A stretch of 22,943 nt of DNA from a virus, in IMG/VR virus record IMGVR_UViG_3300030109_000253, positions 1-22,943 of that record; one strand, 5' to 3'. Below are positions 21,649 to 22,943 of the stretch, piece after piece. The number at the start of each line of letters is the position of its first letter. The stretch's first letter is position 1. The position numbers and the translations under genes are program-made. Under the pieces are notes generated by a model. It saw only the letters and a list, made by a program, of their open reading frames with translations, was not told where the DNA came from and made no database searches.

Positions 21649-22034
21649 TATTTTTTTCCTCCGTTTTTAAATATTTGTGTACCCTTTATACCAAAAATTG
21701 ATCCGACGACAAGAATCCAAAGTGTACTGAACCATGTCGGGAGTGCCGCAAAATGCTCGAAGAAAATTTTTACCTTTTCCATAGCAATTGGATTGTCACT
21801 AAAGACTCCCCACGCAAGTACAATTATTGGGGCAGACAATATTACGAGGACAAATTCGTCCTTATAATCGTTTTGACGTGCCTCTAACAATTTTCCTTGG
21901 TAAGCTTCCTCACCACGAGCTTGACGTTCTGCATGTAGCAGTTGTGCGTCTGACATTGCGACTTTTGCCTTCTGCTTGTTAGCATAAATTTTACTTCCAG
22001 CAGAAACGGCTAATTTAATTGCCGATAACCACAT
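21648..22034 (-). CDS. Holin-like membrane protein (128 aa)
   Basis: A 128-residue protein. The N-terminal half is a polar, possibly coiled helix with KIYANKQKAKVAMSDAQLLH and ERQARGEEAYQGKLLEARQ. The second half has two hydrophobic segments, about residues 61-78 (FVLVILSAPIIVLAWGVF) and 97-115 (ALPTWFSTLWILVVGSIFG), with a short basic end. The layout and the 'LP.W...l...v.gs.fG.kg' end recall the GTA-type holin family with three helices. A holin would form the membrane lesion that lets a lysis enzyme out; no endolysin gene is in the window. It starts directly after the preceding stop (TAAATG). Alternative: a virion-associated membrane protein. Confidence 0.55.
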   Translation of the reverse strand: MWLSAIKLAVSAGSKIYANKQKAKVAMSDAQLLHAERQARGEEAYQGKLLEARQNDYKDEFVLVILSAPIIVLAWGVFSDNPIAMEKVKIFFEHFAALPTWFSTLWILVVGSIFGIKGTQIFKNGGKK

Positions 22035-22217
22035 TTAGATCCACCTAGCTTTTTTAGACTTCTCTTTCAGCATTCTTTTAGTTCCTCTAACTTCAACTTC
22101 TTCGCCTTTAGCGATGTAATTGAAAGAACCATCAGCTGTTGTCTTAGATCTTGGGTCGATTTCAAGATTCATCTTGTCTTCTGACGGGATCTCAACAATT
22201 TTATCTAATTTTTCCAT
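22035..22217 (-). CDS. Small conserved-looking protein after the portal gene (60 aa)
   Basis: A 60-residue protein, MEKLDKIVEIPSEDKMNLEI, then DPRSKTTADGSFNYIAKGEEV and a basic end (EVRGTKRMLKEKSKKARWI). AAGGAG upstream supports the start. It is placed right after the portal gene and directly before the holin-like gene with no spacing. The basic C-terminus is like that of the following mini-proteins. I do not recognise a family. Confidence 0.55.
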   Translation of the reverse strand: MEKLDKIVEIPSEDKMNLEIDPRSKTTADGSFNYIAKGEEVEVRGTKRMLKEKSKKARWI

Positions 22218-22265
22218 ATTTTCTCCTTAGTTATATTATTTTAACTTCTTTTTTAGTTTTTGTCA

Positions 22266-22943
22266 CTAACCTTTACGCATGATTTCAATATTTGGCATCA
22301 TTGAATCAGAATTAGGTAATGTTTTTCCTAAAATTGTCTTTTCAATTGATGTATCAGCTCTTAATTGTGCTAATTCTTCGTTCTGTTTAAGTTTTTCAGT
22401 TTGATTAACTTGGTTCATCATGGTTTTCATCTTATCTAAGTCCATTCTGTCCTCAGATTCTTTTTCTTTTCGAGCATTTTCTTGTGCTCTAAGGTCTAAC
22501 TCTCTTGCTCTTAGTTTTGCAATAGGGTCATTGTCAAATTGTGAAGTAATTTTTTGTTCTTCCTTCATAAATTCTTCCATCATGTCTGCAACTAGTTGAG
22601 CTTTTCTACCTTCAATCTTTTGTGTCATCTGTTGCATCTGCATTTGCATCTGTTGAGCCATTTGTGGGTTCTGTTGTGCCTGCATTTGCATTTGTTGTAG
22701 CTGTTGCATCTCATCTCTGAACTCTAATTCAACTTGTTCTTGCGCCATAAGACTAATATGTTCAAAAATATTTTTTTCTAAAGCAGCCATAACCATCGGA
22801 TTATTTCTAGCCATGTTAGTTGCCATAAAATTTAAGTGTGCAGTGATATGAGATCTATGATCTTGTCCAGGGAACGCTTGAAACTGTGCTCCACCTAAAG
22901 CATCAATGTGTTCTAACGCTGGATCTTTAGGCATAGGTTGCAT
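22266..22943 (-). CDS. Portal protein, C-terminal part, 5' end outside window
   Basis: The frame is open to the window edge, so the ATG at 22943 is not necessarily the start. What remains is 226 codons: MPKDPALEHIDALGGAQFQAF, then PGQDHRSHITAHLNFMATNM, a long helical Gln/Met-rich region (QLQQMQMQAQQNPQMAQQMQ) and a charged coiled coil to the end. The 'D...H...H..FM.t' and Q/M-rich helices match the C-terminal barrel region of podovirus-type portals in marine phages, which would form the DNA entry ring. A terminase gene is expected just outside. The assignment is by pattern and by position before the scaffold and capsid genes. Confidence 0.62.
   Translation of the reverse strand: MQPMPKDPALEHIDALGGAQFQAFPGQDHRSHITAHLNFMATNMARNNPMVMAALEKNIFEHISLMAQEQVELEFRDEMQQLQQMQMQAQQNPQMAQQMQMQMQQMTQKIEGRKAQLVADMMEEFMKEEQKITSQFDNDPIAKLRARELDLRAQENARKEKESEDRMDLDKMKTMMNQVNQTEKLKQNEELAQLRADTSIEKTILGKTLPNSDSMMPNIEIMRKG

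Overview
This window looks like part of the genome of a short-tailed (podovirus-like) marine bacteriophage, of the kind assembled from surface-ocean viral metagenomes. Every convincing gene lies on the minus strand, so the window reads from base 22943 down to base 1. The DNA is clearly AT-rich with A/T-ending codons. Genes are packed with gaps of a few bases, or overlap, and most have strong AAGGAG-type ribosome binding sites. An AT-rich marine alphaproteobacterial host such as SAR11 fits, but this is inference from composition and protein style. No tRNA, rRNA, CRISPR array, insertion sequence or integrase was seen.

Layout in transcription order. (1) 22943-20186: the C-terminal end of a portal protein, a small protein, a membrane protein resembling a three-helix holin, then a run of very small, mostly very basic proteins joined by TAATG stop/start overlaps. 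Two of these genes (49 and 51 aa), plus a 56-aa one, are short and easily missed. (2) 20235-16257: the capsid module, with a GroES-like co-chaperonin, a scaffolding protein, a conserved 154-aa protein, a decoration-like protein, the HK97-fold major capsid protein and two small unknown genes. (3) 16256-16090: a gene-free stretch that holds the best promoter candidates. (4) 16089-12427: small virion proteins and two adaptor-like connector proteins. (5) 12884-1874: an 11-kb fibre and host-recognition region. It holds a short tail protein, a 1263-aa fibre, a GT9-like glycosyltransferase, two small conserved proteins, a second 1175-aa fibre, a long and a short paralogue built from 22-residue repeats, and a 241-aa fibre-like protein. 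(6) 1862-1: a nozzle-type tail protein cut by the window edge.

The genes work together as a late virion module: portal, capsid proteins folded with a phage-encoded GroES, connectors, nozzle, and a large adhesion apparatus. The two giant fibres share an N-terminal motif, a nearly identical linker (44 identical bases), long arrays of a 17-residue repeat (62 and 50 copies) and a C-terminal Peptidase S74 self-cleaving trimerisation domain. The most interesting part is this region: twin repeat fibres with cysteines confined to variable repeat positions, a glycosyltransferase between them, and the paralogous 22-residue repeat pair. The run of basic mini-proteins beside the portal is the second point of interest.
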